Assembly (NCBI GenBank): GCA_016927635.1
Contig: JAFGMJ010000216.1
Span: 1-12,174 of the forward strand
DNA from: Actinomycetota bacterium
Lineage (GTDB): Bacteria > Actinomycetota > Humimicrobiia > Humimicrobiales > Humimicrobiaceae
Length of the DNA: 12,174 bases
Direction of reading: 5' to 3'
How positions within the stretch are numbered: the stretch's first letter is position 1; each line of letters begins with the position of its first letter. A program made the translations under genes and the position numbers. Positions 1 to 9,067 of the stretch are shown one piece after another. The notes beneath the pieces are model-generated. The model was not told where the DNA came from. It worked only from the letters and a program-made list of their open reading frames with translations, and made no database searches.

Positions 1-71
1 GGAGATGAGCGGGTTCGAACCGCCGCCCTCTTGTCTGCCAGACAAGCGTTCTCCCACTGAACTACATCCCC
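1..71 (-). tRNA. tRNA-Ala, anticodon GGC (3' end cut by window edge)
   Basis: Read on the minus strand, this folds as a full cloverleaf: a 7-bp acceptor stem, a 4-bp D stem (GTTC/GAAC) with a 7-nt loop, a 5-bp anticodon stem (CTTGT/ACAAG), anticodon loop CTGGCAG and T arm GGCGG-TTCGAAC-CCGCT. The anticodon is GGC, which reads the Ala codon GCC (and GCU). The acceptor stem carries a G3-U70 wobble pair, the known identity element of alanine tRNAs, which supports the Ala call over Gly. The discriminator base and any encoded CCA lie outside the window. The 5' end is at 71. Confidence 0.93.
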
Positions 72-124
72 ACACATATGGATAATTCATATCACTGCAA
101 TAATAAAAAATACAGATGTTTGAC

Positions 125-151
125 ATAAATTAATCTCATGTATTAATTTAT
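125..151. repeat. Perfect 10-bp inverted repeat, 7-nt spacer
   Basis: The arms are ATAAATTAAT (125-134) and ATTAATTTAT (142-151), exact reverse complements separated by CTCATGT. It starts at the last base of a TTGACA hexamer (120-125). The arms contain no G or C, so an RNA hairpin would be weak; a protein-binding site is the likelier use if it has one. In such AT-rich DNA chance remains possible. Confidence 0.5.
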
Positions 152-339
152 AGAATATATCAGATTTCTTCAAGTACTTTAAAGCAAATATATTTTTTAA
201 AGTTTTTATGTCAATGCTTAAACCTGTTCACAACCATAAATATATAATCATGACAGCTTTTTATACAATTATACGCGTGCAGCAGTAGATGATAAGGGAT
301 TTTTGTTTAAAATAATATTTTTATATTATAAAATAGTCC

Positions 340-345
340 TATAAT
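340..345 (+). promoter_or_regulatory. Candidate -10 element for the ABC exporter operon
   Basis: A consensus TATAAT lies 36 bp upstream of the GTG start at 382, which would give a leader of about 30 nt. No good -35 hexamer sits 16-18 bp upstream; the stretch there is A/T-only. In DNA this AT-rich a TATAAT is common by chance, so the call is tentative. Confidence 0.3.
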
Positions 346-381
346 TACCGCAGATTAAAATCTTTATAGATAAGGTATTGA

Positions 382-1302
382 GTGGAAGCCGTAAAAATAG
401 ACAATCTTACAAAATCATATGGCAAAAATGAAGTTTTAAAAAACATCAGCCTTTCTATACCGCAGGGTCAGTTTTTTTGCCTTATGGGGCCAAACGGTTC
501 CGGCAAGACCACTCTTACATCTATTCTTGCCTCAATAAGAGATAAGACAGCTGGAAGCATAAGTATATTCGGCTATCCGCCCGCACAGGCCCGCAGATTT
601 ATAGGTTATATGCCCCAGGAAAATTTTTCTTCGGCTGCACTAACTGGCAGGGAAAACCTTGAATATTTTGCTAAAATAATGGGCTATAGCAGGCGGCAGA
701 TAAAAGAAATTACAGATAATCTTTTAGACAAAGTGGGCCTTGAGGATGCAGCAGATAAAATGGTGTCAAAATATTCAGGAGGCATGAGAAAAAGGCTTGA
801 GCTTGCAACTGTTTTATTTGAAGGCATTAAACTACTAATACTTGATGAACCGACAACCGGACTGGATCCTTCTGCAAGAAAAAGCTTTTTTGAACTTGTG
901 CATAATACAAAAAAAACAGATACCACTATATTTTTAATTACCCATATTGGAACAGATGCAGAGCTGTCAGATATGATGTGCCTGATTGATAAGGGTGCTA
1001 TTATTGCCCGGGGCAGCCCGCAGCAGTTAAAAAAAAGCAGCAATTTAAAAAATACGATAACTGTTGAAACAAAATATAGAGACGAAAAAATAATAGGCAT
1101 ACTTTCAGGCTTTAACAGGGCAAGCCATGTGCTCGATACGGAAAAAGGCTATAAAATATTCTCTGATGATGTGGCTGAGGATATACCGAAAATTATAAGG
1201 GAGCTGGATAATAATGGGTTTGAAGCCTTAAGGCTTGAAAGCGCCATCGTTACGCTTGAAGATGTGTTCTACAAACTTACAGGACATACGGTAATGAACT
1301 GA
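382..1302 (+). CDS. ABC-2 type transporter, ATP-binding subunit
   Basis: This is a cytoplasmic ATPase that should power an exporter together with the permease 28 bp downstream. In the 306-residue product I see Walker A GPNGSGKTT (36-44), Q-loop glutamine 79, signature SGGMRKR (132-138), Walker B LLILDEP (151-157) with the D-loop after it, and the switch histidine at 188. The region from about 205 to the end, finishing in LEDVFYKLTG, is the C-terminal extension common in DrrA/CcmA-like exporter ATPases (DUF4162 type). The start is GTG; AAGG at 372-375 gives a 6-nt spacing, and no better start is in frame. Substrate is unknown: relatives export drugs, lipids, polysaccharides or peptides, and nothing nearby decides. 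It lies on the opposite strand from everything else in the window. Confidence 0.93.
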   Translation: MEAVKIDNLTKSYGKNEVLKNISLSIPQGQFFCLMGPNGSGKTTLTSILASIRDKTAGSISIFGYPPAQARRFIGYMPQENFSSAALTGRENLEYFAKIMGYSRRQIKEITDNLLDKVGLEDAADKMVSKYSGGMRKRLELATVLFEGIKLLILDEPTTGLDPSARKSFFELVHNTKKTDTTIFLITHIGTDAELSDMMCLIDKGAIIARGSPQQLKKSSNLKNTITVETKYRDEKIIGILSGFNRASHVLDTEKGYKIFSDDVAEDIPKIIRELDNNGFEALRLESAIVTLEDVFYKLTGHTVMN

Positions 1303-1330
1303 CTGATTATATCAGTGGAGTGTAAATATA

Positions 1331-2104
1331 ATGCAGCAGATAAGCGCAGTTTTTATAAAAACAGTTAAAGAACTTTATCGAAACAAGACAACTGTTTTCT
1401 GGACAATAATATGGCCGGTAATATTTTTATTTCTTGGCATATACCTTTTTTACCGCGCCGATCCCCTTTCTCAAACTCCACCCTTCAGGGCAGGAATAAC
1501 AATATCAATGATTGTCTTTTCACTTATGCTTTCAGGTTTTTCGACAATGCCGGGTATGATATCTATGGACCGCTCAAGCGGGCTTTTTTTAAAACTTCGT
1601 TCTATGCCGGTAAAACAGTGGAAAGACCTTCTGGGCCGGATTTTTGGCCTTTTGTTTTATGTGCTTATATCTTCAGTATTTATTTGCATAATAGGAATTG
1701 CCCTTGGGGCAAGGTTTAAAATCAGCGCAGAAAACATACTTGCATCCATTGCTTTTTTGATAGTGGCCACAATTGCAGCAGCAGGGGCAGGCATAATAAT
1801 AGGCACGTTTATAAAAAATATAAATGGGGCCATAATCACAGGGGTGGGCATTTCTGTAATTTCCATGTCGCTTTCAGGGGTAACCTTTCCCTATGCTTTT
1901 CTTCCAAAAATATTGCAGGCCTTTTCAAGATATTACCCTTATTCTTCATCCAATGCAATAATATCTTATATGCTAAGCAGCAGGGAATTTGTGGGCTATA
2001 ATCCCTTAAGTTTTACGCAAATTGTCTTTACAGTCGTATCTTCGGTCCTGATATTTGCTTTAAGCGTTGTTTTGTATGCAAGATTCTGCTGGAAAGCTGA
2101 CTAA
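1331..2104 (+). CDS. ABC-2 type transporter, permease subunit
   Basis: This 257-residue integral membrane protein is the partner of the ATPase encoded just upstream. It has about six hydrophobic segments (roughly 23-41, 56-74, 103-125, 137-160, 165-185 and 231-250). After the second is the stretch SMDRSSGLFLKLRSMPV (78-94), the cytoplasmic 'ERE.GTL..L...P'-like region typical of ABC-2 permeases that contacts the ATPase. A hydrophobic segment with SGVTFPYAFLP (182-192), then ...FSRYYP, matches the usual pattern of the fifth helix and following loop. A GGAG motif at 1317-1320 precedes the ATG by 10 nt. The 28-nt gap to the ATPase gene indicates one transcript. Half-transporter size implies that it works as a dimer. 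The exported substrate cannot be read from the sequence. Confidence 0.9.
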   Translation: MQQISAVFIKTVKELYRNKTTVFWTIIWPVIFLFLGIYLFYRADPLSQTPPFRAGITISMIVFSLMLSGFSTMPGMISMDRSSGLFLKLRSMPVKQWKDLLGRIFGLLFYVLISSVFICIIGIALGARFKISAENILASIAFLIVATIAAAGAGIIIGTFIKNINGAIITGVGISVISMSLSGVTFPYAFLPKILQAFSRYYPYSSSNAIISYMLSSREFVGYNPLSFTQIVFTVVSSVLIFALSVVLYARFCWKAD

Positions 2105-2174
2105 AATTGTAAATCAATGATTGGGTAAAAATAAAAAGAAGTCTTTTAAAACCTTTAAATCAAACGGTTAAATA

Positions 2175-2250
2175 TGGTGGAGATGAGCGGGATCGAACCG
2201 CTGACCTCCTGCTTGCAAGGCAGGCGCTCTCCCAGCTGAGCTACACCCCC
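2175..2250 (-). tRNA. tRNA-Ala, anticodon TGC
   Basis: This is a complete cloverleaf of 76 nt including a genomically encoded CCA (2175-2177 as complement). The anticodon stem CCTGC/GCAGG encloses the loop CTTGCAA, giving anticodon TGC. The T arm is AGCGG-TTCGATC-CCGCT and the acceptor stem carries the alanine-specific G3-U70 pair; the discriminator is A. It lies 83 bp downstream of tRNA-Ile, the same Ile-Ala order seen after gyrA in mycobacteria and in many rRNA spacers, but no rRNA gene is here. Confidence 0.97.
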
Positions 2251-2333
2251 ACTTTAACGCCAGAATAGTATAACGAAGGCAATTATACAACAAAATCAGC
2301 AAAACAATAATAAAAAAACAAAAATTATATCAA

Positions 2334-2410
2334 TGGTGGGCATATGTGGATTCGAACCACAGACCTCGTCCTTATCAGGGACGCGCTCTAACCAACTGAG
2401 CTATATGCCC
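2334..2410 (-). tRNA. tRNA-Ile, anticodon GAT
   Basis: This is a complete cloverleaf of 77 nt with encoded CCA (2334-2336 as complement). The acceptor stem is GGGCATA/TATGCCC, anticodon stem CGTCC/GGACG with loop CTGATAA giving anticodon GAT, and T arm TGTGG-TTCGAAT-CCACA. It is first in a two-tRNA unit with tRNA-Ala(TGC). Its own promoter probably lies between 2411 and 2466, downstream of the terminator-like hairpin. Confidence 0.97.
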
Positions 2411-2458
2411 TTACCTTTTTTCTGTCCAAGTGCAAGATTTTATCAGAATATGAAAAAT

Positions 2459-2490
2459 AAAAAAACCCTTTTTAAAAGTATTTTAAAAGG
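2459..2490 (-). terminator. Candidate rho-independent terminator between the membrane-protein gene and tRNA-Ile
   Basis: On the minus strand CCTTTTAAAA and TTTTAAAAAGG pair as a stem of about 10 bp with a one-base bulge and a TAC loop, followed by a run of seven T (2459-2465). It lies about 157 nt beyond the stop of the DUF3566-like gene and before tRNA-Ile, a sensible place to separate protein and tRNA transcription. The stem has only two G-C pairs, so it may be weak. Confidence 0.45.
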
Positions 2491-2519
2491 CAAAAGGAAC
2501 CGGCACAGCAGAACTAATA

Positions 2520-2534
2520 ATGCTTTGAAAGCAT
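2520..2534. repeat. 15-bp palindrome
   Basis: ATGCTTT and AAAGCAT (7-bp arms) flank a single central G in the gap between tRNA-Ile and the DUF3566-like gene. The single-base centre rules out a stable RNA hairpin with full arms, so a DNA-level protein-binding site is the only obvious role. No function is evident. Confidence 0.35.
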
Positions 2535-2646
2535 GTAAAAATGCGGTCTATTTTTATAAAGCCTGAATTTAACTAATCTTCAATAAAAGCCGGAAATATT
2601 TTATAAAAAAGTATCCCAGTAATAGAAATAGTTAAAGAAAAATTTC

Positions 2647-3135
2647 CTAGCTTTCTTTTTCATTTTCAAGGCTGTAATTCTGATAGACTTTCTCAGTTTT
2701 TTCTTCCGGGGCTTTTCCTGTATGCACATTTATTGTGGTATTTTCCCTTACAAATGATACAGGGGCAAACCTGAGCTCAATACCGCCAATTATTCGAAGT
2801 ATTACATTTAGTATCCAGGTTGTAAATGCTGCAAGACCTGCTGCAAATACTGAAGCAATAAGGCCAACTATTATAAATATTACAATGCCTATTACTCCTC
2901 CGCCAAGATTCAAACCGATAGTCCCAAGCATCTCTTCTATATTCATGCCAGGCATAACATTGTTGATGACATCCTGGAAAGTCATACCAGAGCTTGATAG
3001 CACAGCCCAACCTATAAGACCAATTACAGCAAAAATAATGACATACAGTATAAAGAAAATGAGATAAGCAACCAGCACATATTTGAAAATAGAAAATTCA
3101 CTGATGCTTTTAAGCAATCTTCTTTCAACTTTCAT
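2647..3135 (-). CDS. DUF3566-like membrane protein of the gyrase locus
   Basis: This 162-residue membrane protein is of unknown function. It has two clear hydrophobic regions (about 19-46 and 79-115) and a conserved-looking end to the second, RIIGGIELRFAP (114-125). That layout, a short N-terminal piece beginning 'L.SIS.FSIFKYVLV', two membrane regions, and a GGIE(V/L) motif, is what I recall for DUF3566, the family of Rv0007 encoded after gyrA in Mycobacterium. The long proline-rich N-terminal part of Rv0007 is missing, and a polar tail of about 35 residues follows the GGIE motif. AAGGGGA (RBS core 3141-3145) lies 5 nt from the ATG. Position between gyrA and tRNA-Ile/tRNA-Ala agrees with the family assignment. 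The identification is from motif and synteny, not from a profile search. Confidence 0.8.
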   Translation of the reverse strand: MKVERRLLKSISEFSIFKYVLVAYLIFFILYVIIFAVIGLIGWAVLSSSGMTFQDVINNVMPGMNIEEMLGTIGLNLGGGVIGIVIFIIVGLIASVFAAGLAAFTTWILNVILRIIGGIELRFAPVSFVRENTTINVHTGKAPEEKTEKVYQNYSLENEKES

Positions 3136-3277
3136 TTTTTCCCCTTAATTAAAAGGTTTTATGTTTATCAAATCCAGACGGATCTGTTAATCTGTCAAAA
3201 CTTTAAAAAAATTTTAACCTATATATGAAAATTTAAGCAAAAAAGTTTATAAAAATATTATCGCTTAAAAGCCGGTA

Positions 3278-3670
3278 TTACATTTTAAAATATTTGTCTG
3301 CCAGCTTGCTTATCCCGGGAATCCTGTAAGTTTTGCCGCTGAATCCCATTACAATACATATAATTGCAAAGATCCATGCCACGCCAGCCAGTACATAACC
3401 AAGCCAGGAAAAGAAGAACCAGCCGATGTATGGTATAAGACCAAGTATTACAGAAACAACTATTATGCATGCCATTTCAAAAATTCCAAGGATTAATGCC
3501 TGAAGCGCATTCCATTTGACAAATCTGTTTTCTTTTTCCATCAGCCAGATAATAAGTCCGCCAAGCCAGCTGAAAAGATAGGCAAGCAGGTTTGCAATTT
3601 TTGGTTCAAGGCCTGTGGAACTTTTTTTATTCACATCTTCATCAAAGTTCATTTTTGCGTCTTCCGCCAT
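3278..3670 (-). CDS. DUF4870 / Tic20-like small membrane protein
   Basis: This 130-residue protein has a charged N-terminal stretch (1-20) and three hydrophobic segments (about 26-43, 59-80, 85-108). The pattern TGLEPKIANLLAYLFSWLGGL, then LMEKENRFVKWNALQAL (43-59), is the signature I know from DUF4870 proteins ('EK..rfVrfHAmQs'), which are distant relatives of chloroplast Tic20. A short basic C-terminus follows the third segment. The biochemical role of the bacterial family is unknown. Start choice is firm: GGAGG (3677-3681) sits 6 nt before the ATG, and a TATAAT (3734-3739) about 64 bp upstream may be its promoter. It lies between gyrA and the DUF3566-like gene with gaps of 171 and 142 bp, so it could be transcribed on its own. 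Confidence 0.85.
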   Translation of the reverse strand: MAEDAKMNFDEDVNKKSSTGLEPKIANLLAYLFSWLGGLIIWLMEKENRFVKWNALQALILGIFEMACIIVVSVILGLIPYIGWFFFSWLGYVLAGVAWIFAIICIVMGFSGKTYRIPGISKLADKYFKM

Positions 3671-3733
3671 TTGTTACCTCCATTTATTTTTTTATATTTT
3701 AAATATTACCATTAGCTGCTTTAATTGATGCCT

Positions 3734-3739
3734 ATTATA
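3734..3739 (-). promoter_or_regulatory. Candidate -10 element for the DUF4870-like gene
   Basis: A consensus TATAAT on the minus strand would give transcription from near 3727 and a leader of about 57 nt. The hexamer 17 bp upstream (3757-3762, TTAAGT) matches the -35 consensus at only three positions. It lies in the 171-bp gap after gyrA, where I see no clear terminator. Confidence 0.4.
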
Positions 3740-3841
3740 TCTTATAAACTGAAAAAACTTAACTAATTAATAATTTTGTTTTGCAGCCAGTATATATCTA
3801 TAGCAAATTTTATAACAAAGATTCTTTTATCAGGGAATTTA

Positions 3842-6274
3842 TCAGCTCTCAGGTGAAACAATGCTGTATGAGGCAACATAATCATCTTTTCCAAGTTTTA
3901 TAACTGTAACACCCTGTGTTGCCCTTCCGGTACGCTTAATGGATTTTGCAGGTATGCGAATAAGTATTCCGTTGGTAGTCACGATTATTATGTCATGTTC
4001 ATCTCTTATAATGCCTGCTCCTGCCACTTTTCCTTTCTTCTCAGTTATCTGTACAGTCTTTACGCCAAGGCCGCCTCTTTTATGTTTGGTATAATCAGAT
4101 ATCGGAGTCCTTTTTGCAAAACCGTTTTCAGTGAGCACAAAAAGGTCCTCTTCGACATGGCTTGAAACCATCATCGATAAGACCCTGTCACCTTTTGCCA
4201 GTCTCATGCCTATTACACCCTGGGTGGTCCTGCCCATTGGCCTGCAGTCAGTTTCTGAAAACCTTATTGCCTGCCCGTCTCTTGATACAAGAACAACCTC
4301 ATCATTGCCGTTTGATTTCTCAACACCTATGAGTTCATCGCCCTGCATAAGATTTATTGCAGCAATTCCGTCTTTTCTTGATGTGTCATACTCTTTTATT
4401 GCTGTCTTTTTGACAATGCCTTTTTTAGTAGCCATAACAAGATAGTCTTTTTCGCTGTATTCTTTAAGAGCAATTATTGCAGCCACCCTTTCACTTGATT
4501 TAAAAGGAAGGAGATTAACAATAGCTTTTCCCTTTGATATTCTGCTCCCTTCAGGAAGCTCATGGACTTTCAGCCTGTAGACTTTCCCATAATTTGAGAA
4601 AAACATTATGTACTGATGAGTGGATGAAATGAATAGATGCTCAACAAAATCATCCTCTTTAAGATTTAAGCTTGTAACGCCCCTTCCGCCCCGCTTCTGT
4701 TTTCTGTATGTGACAAGAGGCACTCTTTTTATATACCCTGAATGAGTTATGGAAATTACGTTCTCCTCATCGGCTATGAGATCCTCTATATCTATATCTG
4801 CTGAGCTTGCCGTGATCTCTGTCCTTCTCTCATCTCCATATTTCTTTTTTATCTCTGCAAGCTCTGTCTTTATTACACGGTAAATAAGCTCTTCACTGCC
4901 AAGCAGCTGTTTTAATTTCCTGATTTTATCTTCAAGCTCTTTTGCTTCCTGTTTTACCTTATCCCTTTCAAGGCCAGTGAGTCTTTGCAGTCTCATGTCA
5001 AGTATTGCCTGGGCCTGGATTTCTGAAAGCTTGAATTTTTTCATCAAGCGCTCTTTAGCAGTGGGAACATCTTTTGACGAGCGTATTGTGCTTATCACTT
5101 CATCAAGATTATCAAGAGCTATCAGCAGGCCCTTGACAATGTGCAGCCTGTCTTCTGCAACCTTCAGCTCATACTTTGACCTGTTAACTATTACGGCAAA
5201 CCTGTGCTTTACATATTCTTCAATGAGGCCTTTTAGGTTTAATGTCTTAGGTATATTGTTAACCAGTGAAAGCATTATTATGCCGAAAGTAGTCTCAAGC
5301 TGGGTATGCTTATAAAGCGTATTGATGATGACCTGCGGAACTGCATCCCTTTTAAGGTCTATGGCCACCCTCATTCCGCTTTTATCTGACTCATCGCGAA
5401 GATCTGCAATGCCTTCGATTTTCTTATCTTTTACAAGCTCTACTATGCTTGTGATAAAATTCGATTTTTTTACTTCATAAGGCAGCTCATTTATTATAAT
5501 CTGGGTCTTGCCTTTTGAAGGCTGTTCAATGTGCGCTCGTCCGCGTACCTTTACTCGGCCTTTCCCGGTCTCATATGCCTCTTTTATCCCATCAAGGCCC
5601 ATTATAATGCCCCCGGTAGGAAAATCGGGACCCTTAATACGTTTCATAAGGTCCTTTATAGTGGCATCCTGGTGATCTATAAAATACTCAATGCCGTCAA
5701 TTACCTCATTAAGATTATGTGGAGGTATATTGGTTGCCATACCAACTGCAATGCCGGATGAACCGTTTATAAGAAGATTTGGTATTTTTGAAGGCAGTAT
5801 GGAAGGCTCTTTTAATGAATTGTCAAAATTATCAACAAAAGTTATGGTTTCCTTATCGATATCTACAAGAAGCTCTTCAGCAATCTCTGCAAGTCTTGCT
5901 TCAGTATAACGCATAGCTGCAGGGCTGTCACCATCTACAGAACCAAAGTTTCCATGCCCGTCAACAAGCGGATATCTTAGTGAGAAATCCTGTGCCATCC
6001 TTACAAGTGAGTCATATACTGCGGTGTCGCCATGCGGATGGTATTTGCCTAGAACCTCGCCGACTATTCTTGCACATTTTTTAAACTGGGAAGTATGGCG
6101 CATACCCATATCATGCATAGCATAAAGTATTCTTCTGTGAACAGGTTTTAGACCGTCTCTTATATCCGGAAGCGCCCTCCCAATTATTACGCTCATAGCG
6201 TAGCTGAGATATGACTCCTGCATTTCGGATTCAATCTCAACATTCTTTATCTTTCCTCTTAGTTCAAAAACCAT
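3842..6274 (-). CDS. gyrA: DNA gyrase subunit A
   Basis: This is the breakage-reunion subunit of gyrase (A2B2), which introduces negative supercoils using ATP hydrolysed by GyrB. From the ATG at 6274 the protein is 810 residues; numbering here uses that start. The winged-helix core contains [17 protein letters not shown] (from about 32) and AMRYTE with the catalytic tyrosine at 123. A coiled-coil arm follows (about 360-480), then the C-terminal beta-pinwheel with the GyrA box QKRGGRG (526-532), which marks gyrase rather than topoisomerase IV. The quinolone region reads [10 protein letters not shown], with Thr at the E. coli Ser83 position and the acidic Asp87 kept. There is no acidic tail; the protein ends soon after the pinwheel. 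A TTG one codon upstream (6277) is possible, but the ATG has better spacing from the CGGGA Shine-Dalgarno-like sequence. gyrB lies 157 bp upstream. Confidence 0.98.
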   Translation of the reverse strand: MVFELRGKIKNVEIESEMQESYLSYAMSVIIGRALPDIRDGLKPVHRRILYAMHDMGMRHTSQFKKCARIVGEVLGKYHPHGDTAVYDSLVRMAQDFSLRYPLVDGHGNFGSVDGDSPAAMRYTEARLAEIAEELLVDIDKETITFVDNFDNSLKEPSILPSKIPNLLINGSSGIAVGMATNIPPHNLNEVIDGIEYFIDHQDATIKDLMKRIKGPDFPTGGIIMGLDGIKEAYETGKGRVKVRGRAHIEQPSKGKTQIIINELPYEVKKSNFITSIVELVKDKKIEGIADLRDESDKSGMRVAIDLKRDAVPQVIINTLYKHTQLETTFGIIMLSLVNNIPKTLNLKGLIEEYVKHRFAVIVNRSKYELKVAEDRLHIVKGLLIALDNLDEVISTIRSSKDVPTAKERLMKKFKLSEIQAQAILDMRLQRLTGLERDKVKQEAKELEDKIRKLKQLLGSEELIYRVIKTELAEIKKKYGDERRTEITASSADIDIEDLIADEENVISITHSGYIKRVPLVTYRKQKRGGRGVTSLNLKEDDFVEHLFISSTHQYIMFFSNYGKVYRLKVHELPEGSRISKGKAIVNLLPFKSSERVAAIIALKEYSEKDYLVMATKKGIVKKTAIKEYDTSRKDGIAAINLMQGDELIGVEKSNGNDEVVLVSRDGQAIRFSETDCRPMGRTTQGVIGMRLAKGDRVLSMMVSSHVEEDLFVLTENGFAKRTPISDYTKHKRGGLGVKTVQITEKKGKVAGAGIIRDEHDIIIVTTNGILIRIPAKSIKRTGRATQGVTVIKLGKDDYVASYSIVSPES

Positions 6275-6280
6275 CAATAT

Positions 6281-6284
6281 CCCG
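6281..6284 (-). promoter_or_regulatory. Weak ribosome binding site deciding the gyrA start
   Basis: The minus strand reads CGGG, then ATATTG, then ATG. The spacing to the ATG at 6274 is 6 nt, whereas a TTG start at 6277 would leave only 3 nt. This favours ATG. The match to the Shine-Dalgarno core is poor compared with gyrB. Confidence 0.5.
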
Positions 6285-6396
6285 TTCCAATATTATCATA
6301 TGGCATGCTTACGTATTGCAGCCATAAATTTTAAATTCTATAAATTCAAAAATATGAAAACTTATATCACTGTTTACAAGATATATTCATTAGTAT

Positions 6397-6422
6397 AAAA
6401 ACAAATATGCAGCCTATGCATA
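6397..6422 (-). terminator. Hairpin with T-rich tail between gyrB and gyrA
   Basis: Ten bases beyond the gyrB stop the minus strand has TATGCA-TAGGC-TGCATA, a 6-bp stem with a 5-nt loop, followed directly by TTTGTTTTT. It resembles a weak intrinsic terminator or attenuator. Only two stem pairs are G-C, so substantial read-through into gyrA is likely. Confidence 0.35.
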
Positions 6423-6431
6423 AAATAACTG

Positions 6432-8357
<1,926 letters not shown>

Positions 8358-8377
8358 TTAAAAAAATTTCCTTTTTA

Positions 8378-8402
8378 AGCCAGCCCTTATTTACCGGCTG
8401 CT
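8378..8402 (-). repeat. Leader hairpin just upstream of gyrB
   Basis: On the minus strand AGCAGCC and GGCTG(G)CT can pair as a 7-bp stem with one bulged base and a 10-nt loop. This is the most GC-rich stem in the gap and ends about 20 nt before the GAGGAG ribosome binding site. No T-run follows, so it is not a terminator. It would be in the mRNA from either promoter candidate. Confidence 0.45.
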
Positions 8403-8408
8403 ATTATA
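8403..8408 (-). promoter_or_regulatory. Candidate gyrB-proximal -10 element
   Basis: A consensus TATAAT on the minus strand would start transcription near 8396 and give a leader of about 50 nt that contains the 8378-8402 hairpin. The -35 region (TTATTT at 17-bp spacing) is poor. Confidence 0.4.
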
Positions 8409-8436
8409 AAATCCCCTCATTACATAAATAAAGAGC

Positions 8437-8476
8437 AATAAGTAACTAAAAAACCTGAGACAAAGGCTTACTTATT
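8437..8476 (-). repeat. Perfect 9-bp inverted repeat enclosing a smaller hairpin and T-run
   Basis: The arms AATAAGTAA (8437-8445) and TTACTTATT (8468-8476) are exact reverse complements with a 22-nt loop. Inside the loop, in the minus-strand transcript, a short CCT/AGG stem is followed by six T. This nesting is compatible with an attenuator-like leader, but the inner stem is small. It would be transcribed only from the distal promoter candidate. Confidence 0.4.
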
Positions 8477-8551
8477 ACCCATATTTGAATTAATTTTTTG
8501 TTTAATCTATAAACTTCAAACACTGTCAAAAATACTACAAAGTTTTTAAAT

Positions 8552-8557
8552 ATTATA
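8552..8557 (-). promoter_or_regulatory. Candidate extended -10 promoter upstream of gyrB
   Basis: The minus strand reads TGATATAAT, a consensus TATAAT with the TG dinucleotide of an extended -10, which can work without a good -35. The -35 position (8575-8580) is not consensus and lies inside an inverted repeat (8577-8603). Transcription would start near 8545, giving a leader of about 200 nt. Confidence 0.45.
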
Positions 8558-8576
8558 TCATAGTTTATTAATTTTT

Positions 8577-8603
8577 TGGTTAAAATTTCCCCCTTTTTAA
8601 CCA
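8577..8603. repeat. Perfect 9-bp inverted repeat overlapping the -35 position
   Basis: TGGTTAAAA (8577-8585) and TTTTAACCA (8595-8603) are exact reverse complements around a 9-nt spacer containing five C on the plus strand. No T-run follows it in the transcription direction of the neighbouring genes, which argues against a terminator. Its overlap with the -35 position of the 8552-8557 promoter candidate suggests an operator. Confidence 0.5.
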
Positions 8604-8610
8604 GTAGAAA

Positions 8611-8627
8611 TAATATCGTTAATATCG
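8611..8627. repeat. Two direct copies of an 8-mer
   Basis: TAATATCG occurs at 8611-8618 and again at 8620-8627, a 9-bp period, just beyond the toxin gene. Two copies are too few to call an iteron array. Confidence 0.35.
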
Positions 8628-8662
8628 GTATTTAAAAAAATCTGTCCCGATTTATCATAAAT

Positions 8663-9067
8663 TTAATTTATCCAGCCTTCGACTTCAAGGGTTTTTATTC
8701 TTTTAAAGTGCTTTAAATTCCCTGTTATAAGTTTTAAATCATTTGCAAGAGCAATTGAAGCTATCTGTAAATCTATTGCCGGTATAGCCTTGCCTTCTTT
8801 TTCGAGTTCAGATCTCAATTTTCCATAATGGAAAGCTGCAGCAATATCAAATGCAATGATATTAACAAGAGGAAGAAGCACAGTATTTAATTGTCCAATA
8901 TGATGAGCTGCATTATTGCTTTTAAAAGCTCCATAAAATATTTCACTTAAGGTAATAGTGGATATAAACTGTTCTTTTTTTCCAATGTAAGATATTCTCT
9001 TTACAAGTTTTACAGAAGGCTTCTTTTTCAATAAATTGGTTATAGTATCAGTATCAAAAAGATACAT
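8663..9067 (-). CDS. PIN-domain toxin, VapC-like
   Basis: This 134-residue protein has the layout of a VapC-type ribonuclease toxin. The N-terminus MYLFDTDTITNLLK carries the first catalytic acid (Asp5), SEIFYG carries Glu42, and AIDLQIASIALANDLKLITGNLKHF carries Asp99. Asn117 occupies the place where many members have a further Asp. These acids would bind Mg2+/Mn2+ and cut RNA, often tRNA or rRNA; the target here cannot be predicted. The gene overlaps the antitoxin gene by 14 nt, so translation is probably coupled. Its ribosome site GAGG (9074-9077) is 6 nt from the ATG and lies inside the antitoxin gene. The motif acids are intact, so an active toxin is likely. Confidence 0.9.
   Translation of the reverse strand: MYLFDTDTITNLLKKKPSVKLVKRISYIGKKEQFISTITLSEIFYGAFKSNNAAHHIGQLNTVLLPLVNIIAFDIAAAFHYGKLRSELEKEGKAIPAIDLQIASIALANDLKLITGNLKHFKRIKTLEVEGWIN

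Larger units (their letters stand above)
72..381. other. Intergenic region without a gene (310 bp)
   Basis: This very AT-rich gap separates the divergent tRNA-Ala(GGC) and the ABC exporter operon. I see no credible coding region in it. It holds a perfect 10-bp inverted repeat at 125-151, a consensus -35 hexamer TTGACA at 120-125 without a good -10 at the right distance, and a TATAAT at 340-345 close to the exporter start. The promoter of the tRNA must also lie here on the minus strand, but I cannot place it with confidence. Confidence 0.6.

Noticed and set aside
2119..2160. Possible bidirectional terminator between the exporter and tRNA-Ala
   Set aside because: Only a 5-bp AAAAG/CTTTT stem can form and it holds a single G-C pair.
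2333..2566. Open reading frame of 77 codons on the plus strand
   Set aside because: It runs antisense through tRNA-Ile and continues into low-complexity AT-rich DNA; no recognisable protein features.
3170..3198. TTGACA (minus strand, 3193-3198) as promoter of the DUF3566-like gene
   Set aside because: The hexamer at 17-bp spacing, GGATTT, matches the -10 consensus at only three positions, so I cannot support it as a promoter.
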